Positions 60,685-64,000 of a stretch of DNA of 64,000 nt are shown here, piece after piece. The position numbers were made by a program, and so were the translations under genes. Source of the stretch: Luteipulveratus halotolerans. GTDB lineage: Bacteria; Actinomycetota; Actinomycetes; Actinomycetales; Dermatophilaceae. Under the pieces are notes generated by a model that saw only the letters and a program-made list of their open reading frames with translations, did not search any database and was not told the origin of the DNA. The stretch spans positions 3,410,001-3,474,000 of the forward strand of contig NZ_LAIR01000002.1 of the NCBI RefSeq assembly GCF_001247745.1, given 5' to 3'. Each line of letters opens with the position of its first letter. Position 1 is the first letter of the stretch.

Positions 60685-61962
60685 CGGTCTCAAGCGGTTT
60701 ACGCAACGTTTTGCTGGTTGAGGAGCTTGTTGAGCTTCTCGGCTGGGGTGGCCCAGCCGAGGGTCTTGCGGGGGCGGCCGTTGAGCTCTGCTGCGACGTT
60801 GTCCAGGATCCCGGGGCCGTGCAGGGACAGGTCGGTGCTCTTGGGGAAGTACTGGCGTAGCAGGCCGTTGGTGTTCTCGTTGCTGCCGCGTTGCCAGGGT
60901 GAGCGCGGGTCACAGAAGTAGACCGGGATGCCGGTGGCGAGGCTGAAGCTGGCGTGCCGGGCCATCTCGCTGCCCTGGTCCCAGGTCAGTGACCGGCGTA
61001 GGTGTTCGGGCAGGGTCATGATCTTGGCGGTCATGGCTTGCTCGACCTGCTCGGCGGTGTGCCCGTTGGGCAGGTGCAGCAGCATCACGAACCGGGTCGA
61101 TCGCTCGACCAGGGTCCCGATCGCTGACTGGTTGCCGGCGCCGATGATCAGGTCGCCTTCCCAGTGGCCGGGCACGGCCCGGTCATCGGCCTCGGCAGGA
61201 CGTTCGCTGATGTTGACCATCCCGACGATCTTCGCGTGCTTGCCGGCCCGAGCCGCGCCGCGCGGGATCCGCCGGGCCCGCCCGGACCGCAACGCGTCAC
61301 CGACCTGCGCGCGCAGGCTGCCACGCCCTTGGACGTACAGCGCCTGGTAGATCGTCTCGTGCGACACCCGCATCTCCGGATCGTCAGGGAAGTCCGTGCG
61401 CAGCCGGTGAGCGATCTGCTCAGGGCTATGCCGCTGTTTCAGCCCCGAGACTACTTCGGCCCACAACCGGCTCCCCGGGCTCAGCTTCAACGGCCGACCC
61501 GCGTGCCGGGCCGCGCCGGCGGCCCGCGCGTTGTCCTGCGCCAGGCGCTGCGCCCGCGCGGCCTGATAACCGACCGGGTCCTTCGGATCGACCCCGGCCC
61601 GGACCAGCTCCCGGGTGATCGTCGAGGGCGCCCGCCCCAGCTGCGCCGCGATCGCCCGCAACGACGGACGCGGCTGCTGTGAGAGCAACCACTGCAGCTG
61701 TGCTCGATCTTCCAGGCTCAGGCGCCCACCGGACTCACTCACCCTCGGAGGAATACCACCGGACTGGGCCAACCACACATACCCCGACTGATCGGACACG
61801 CCCGCCGCGGCCGCCGCGGCCGCGACCGACTCACCACCGGCCAACGCCTCCCAGAACAGCCGACGCCGCTCCCACGGCACCGGCGGCCTCCCACGACGAG
61901 GACGAGACATGCTGCAACACCTGACCTTTCATCACAGGCGTTGCGCGAACCACCTGAGCCCG
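60685..61962. mobile_element. IS30-family insertion sequence
   Basis: About 1.28 kb bounded by imperfect inverted repeats: left CGGTCTCAAGCGGTTTACGC plus AACG (60685-60708) and right at 61939-61962, with 19 of 24 positions matching. The left repeat contains the transposase stop codon. No target duplication is clear. One intact transposase fills the element. Confidence 0.75.
60699..61910 (-). CDS. IS30-family transposase
   Basis: 403 residues, full length. The N-terminal helix-turn-helix regions include SLRAIAAQLGRAPSTITREL. The DDE catalytic core is complete: GHWEGDLIIG (first Asp), SLTWDQGSEMARH (second Asp) and GSNENTNGLLRQYFPK (Glu). HSPEQIAHRLRTDFP and VSHETIYQALYVQG are IS30 signature strings. 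It should be active unless silenced. It catalyses copy-out/paste-in transposition of the surrounding element. Confidence 0.95.
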   Translation of the reverse strand: MSRPRRGRPPVPWERRRLFWEALAGGESVAAAAAAAGVSDQSGYVWLAQSGGIPPRVSESGGRLSLEDRAQLQWLLSQQPRPSLRAIAAQLGRAPSTITRELVRAGVDPKDPVGYQAARAQRLAQDNARAAGAARHAGRPLKLSPGSRLWAEVVSGLKQRHSPEQIAHRLRTDFPDDPEMRVSHETIYQALYVQGRGSLRAQVGDALRSGRARRIPRGAARAGKHAKIVGMVNISERPAEADDRAVPGHWEGDLIIGAGNQSAIGTLVERSTRFVMLLHLPNGHTAEQVEQAMTAKIMTLPEHLRRSLTWDQGSEMARHASFSLATGIPVYFCDPRSPWQRGSNENTNGLLRQYFPKSTDLSLHGPGILDNVAAELNGRPRKTLGWATPAEKLNKLLNQQNVA

Positions 61963-62049
61963 CCACATGTATGGATGTGCCGCTCGCCAACTTTTGCCGG
62001 TGTACGAGGCCGCTCCCGCCGCGGGCGGCTTCACCCTGTGAGGGAAGGT

Positions 62050-62248
62050 GCGCACCAGCTCACGCTTCCTCACATCGAGCAGCCACACCCGCCGGCGCGC
62101 ACCAGCTCACGCTTCCTCAAAGGGGCCGACGAGCGGACAAGCAACGCTTTGAGGAAGGGTGCGCACCAGCTCTCGCTTCCTCACATCGAGCAACCACACC
62201 CGCCGGCCACCCTTTGAGGAAGTGTGCGCACCAGCTCACGCTTCCTCA
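62050..62248. repeat. Irregular array of four 23-nt palindrome-bearing repeats
   Basis: GCGCACCAGCTCACGCTTCC plus TCA occurs at 62050, 62097, 62161 (one change) and 62226; spacings are 47, 64 and 65 nt. Each is preceded or followed by GAGGAAG, so CTTCCTCA can fold back, and GGTGCGCACC is itself a 10-bp palindrome. The sequences between units (CATCGAGC, CCACACCCGCCGGC) also repeat. No gene is seen in 61963-62356. Confidence 0.65.
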
Positions 62249-62356
62249 CATCGAGCGGACGGACGTACGCGCTCGCCCGCCACGAGCTGTTCGCGTCTGA
62301 CGTGTGGTGCGGTCGAGCGCACGGCACGTCAGCCCGGCCGGGACGGCGCCCAGCGG

Positions 62357-64000
62357 CTAGTCGAGGAGGGCGCGGATGTCGTCGGCGGTGATGCGGCCGC
62401 TGAGCGCACCGCCCTCGTCGACGACGCGGTCGAACAGCTCGCGCTTCTTGTCCTGCAGCGCGACGACCTTCTCCTCGATGGTGCCGCTGGAGACCATCCG
62501 GTAGACCATGACCGGCTTGTCCTGACCGATGCGATGCGTGCGGTCGATGGCCTGCGCCTCGGCGGCGGGGTTCCACCACGGGTCGAGCACGAACACGTAG
62601 TCGGCCTCGGTGAGGGTGAGCCCGGTGCCGCCGGCCTTGAGCGAGATGAGGAACGCGGCGGCGTCCCCGCCCTTGAACTCCTCGATCGCAGCCGTACGCG
62701 CCGCAGCCGACATCGTGCCGTCGAGGTAGGTCGTGCTCAGACCGGCCTTCTCGAGCGCGGCCTCGACGATGCGCAGGTATCCGGTGAACTGGCTGAACAC
62801 CAGCGCCCGGTGACCTTCCTGGCTGACCTCGCGCAGCTGGTCGATGAGCGCGGTGACCTTGGCGGAGGTGGCGGCGCCGGCGTACTCGTCGTCGACCAGC
62901 GCCGGGTCGAGCGCGAGCCGGCGCAACCGGGTGAGCGAGGCGAGGATCGCGACGCGGTTGGCGTCGGGGTCGTCGAGCAGGCCGAGGATGCGCTGCCGCT
63001 CGCGGGTGAGGTGCTGGTCGTAGATGCGGCCGTGCACCGGGTGTGGCGGGACGGGTAGCACCTGCACCTGCTTCTCGGGCAGGTCGGCGGCGACGGCGCC
63101 CTTGGTACGCCGCAGCATCAACGGGCGGATACGCCGCCGCAGCCGGTCGAGCAGCTCGGGCTCGGAGCCGGACTCGATGGGACGGCGGTACTGCTCGCTG
63201 AACACGTCGGGCTGCGGGTAGAGGCCCGGAGCGGCGAGCGACAGCAGCGACCACAGGTCCATCAGCGAGTTCTCGAGCGGCGTGCCGGAGATCGCGAGCG
63301 TGAACGGTGCGCCGACGCGCCGGGCTGCTTGGTAGGTCTTGGACTGGTGGTTCTTGACCATCTGCGCCTCGTCGAGCACGAGCCCGCGCCACCGCACACC
63401 GTGGAACGCGTCGGCGTCGAGCCGGAGCACGGCGTACGAGGTGACGACGACGTCGTGGGCCGCGGCCACCTCGGCGAGGGAGACCGCCCGCTTCTTGGAC
63501 GTCTCGGTGACCATGGCGACGCGCAGGTCGGGCGCGAACGTCGCCGCCTCACTCGCCCAGGCGCCCACGACCGACGTCGGCGCCACGACGAGCACCGGGC
63601 CGTGCTCGCCACCGATCTCACCGGCCTCGTGGGCGCGCGCGAGCAGGGCGAGCGTCTGGACGGTCTTGCCGAGGCCCATGTCGTCGGCGAGCACCCCGCC
63701 GAGGCCGGCGTCCCACAGCGTCGACAGCCAGGCGAACCCGTCCTCCTGGTAGGGGCGCAGCGTGGCGGCGAACCCGCTCGGCATCTCGGGCGTGACGATC
63801 TTGTCGAGCTGGCGCAGCCGGTCGACGCTGCTCTCCCACGCGCCGGCCTGCTCACCGATGACGCCGAGCGCGACCAGCTCTTCCCAGAGGCCGACCTGAA
63901 AACGGTTGAGCTGCAACGAGGTCGACGTCGGGTCGGCCAGGTCGCGGGCCTCGCCGATCAGGTCGCGCAGGCGCAGCAGGGCCGGGTGGTCGAGGCGGAA
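62357..64000 (-). CDS. SNF2-family helicase, C-terminal part
   Basis: The frame is open to the right edge, so about 547 C-terminal residues are visible. LADDMGLGKTVQTLALLARA is motif I, LVLDEAQMVKNHQSKTYQAA motif II (DEAQ), and SGTPLENSLMDLWSLL motif III. The second RecA lobe has ALVFSQFTGYLRIVEAALEK and SLKAGGTGLTLTEADYVFVL, WWNPAAEAQAIDRTHRIGQD (motifs V-VI). Bacterial SNF2 proteins are ATP-dependent DNA translocases, some linked to RNA polymerase recycling like RapA or to SWIM-domain proteins. The N-terminal domain is outside the window. Confidence 0.92.
   Translation of the reverse strand, partial: FRLDHPALLRLRDLIGEARDLADPTSTSLQLNRFQVGLWEELVALGVIGEQAGAWESSVDRLRQLDKIVTPEMPSGFAATLRPYQEDGFAWLSTLWDAGLGGVLADDMGLGKTVQTLALLARAHEAGEIGGEHGPVLVVAPTSVVGAWASEAATFAPDLRVAMVTETSKKRAVSLAEVAAAHDVVVTSYAVLRLDADAFHGVRWRGLVLDEAQMVKNHQSKTYQAARRVGAPFTLAISGTPLENSLMDLWSLLSLAAPGLYPQPDVFSEQYRRPIESGSEPELLDRLRRRIRPLMLRRTKGAVAADLPEKQVQVLPVPPHPVHGRIYDQHLTRERQRILGLLDDPDANRVAILASLTRLRRLALDPALVDDEYAGAATSAKVTALIDQLREVSQEGHRALVFSQFTGYLRIVEAALEKAGLSTTYLDGTMSAAARTAAIEEFKGGDAAAFLISLKAGGTGLTLTEADYVFVLDPWWNPAAEAQAIDRTHRIGQDKPVMVYRMVSSGTIEEKVVALQDKKRELFDRVVDEGGALSGRITADDIRALLD

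Noticed and set aside
62050..62248. CRISPR-like array
   Set aside because: Only four units with unequal spacing; the intervening sequences are themselves repeated, unlike spacers, and no cas gene is near.

Overview
The window is high-GC, gene-dense DNA. The gene content points to an actinobacterium: WhiB7/ABC-F style leader, HelD/HelR helicase with a rifamycin-type element, ECF42 sigma factor with YCII partners, stand-alone LigD polymerase domain, desaturase with its own ferredoxin reductase. The overall style resembles Micrococcales such as Dermacoccaceae or Intrasporangiaceae, but no rRNA or tRNA was seen and the placement is an inference. Many genes appear leaderless, with a TAnnnT box 6-8 nt before the start codon. 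The hexamer CGTACG is very common from about 3.9 kb onward and nearly absent before that.

Layout. 1-2.8 kb: end of a formaldehyde-dehydrogenase-type gene, a PfpI/DJ-1 protein, a small monooxygenase-fold protein, and a sarcosine-oxidase-like flavoprotein. 3.2-4.7 kb: a scar made of a HigA antitoxin tail, an IS3-family remnant, the C-terminal half of an MFS transporter and a 5'-truncated marR. 5-19 kb: small proteins, an MFS exporter, CsbD, phosphatases, two SGNH esterases beside a PucR-type regulator, a ferredoxin reductase-desaturase pair, hydrolases, a qor2/hxlR-type divergent pair, and thioesterase and PaiB genes. 19-29 kb: acyl-CoA ligase, an MFS gene and a LacI gene sharing one palindromic operator, a quinone oxidoreductase with a MerR/SoxR-type promoter, MazG-like, GNAT, P450 and flavin monooxygenase genes. 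29-31 kb: ABC-F antibiotic-resistance-type gene with a three-codon leader ORF. 31-34.6 kb: YCII/VOC/ECF42 module. 34.7-42.7 kb: large LuxR ATPase regulator, HelR-like helicase with an upstream RAE-like palindrome, GlmS. 43-49 kb: ArsR-SRPBCC operon with twin operators, RibD-like reductase, DedA, GNAT, LysR, LigD-Pol. 49-56 kb: response regulator, membrane metallophosphoesterase, secreted wall-hydrolase-like protein, SDR, membrane protein, class III aminotransferase. 56-60.6 kb: two paralogous OafA-SGNH acyltransferases. 60.7-62 kb: intact IS30-family element. 62.4-64 kb: SNF2 helicase cut by the right edge.

The most unusual layer is intergenic. At least three families of dispersed long inverted repeats end transcription units or sit between them. 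One family (six copies) keeps a constant loop better than its stem, and one copy lies inside an acyltransferase reading frame. A fourth, larger REP-like family recurs at seven sites. Antibiotic-response logic (RAE-HelR, leader-controlled ABC-F with a possible WhiB7 site) is concentrated in the 29-40 kb segment.
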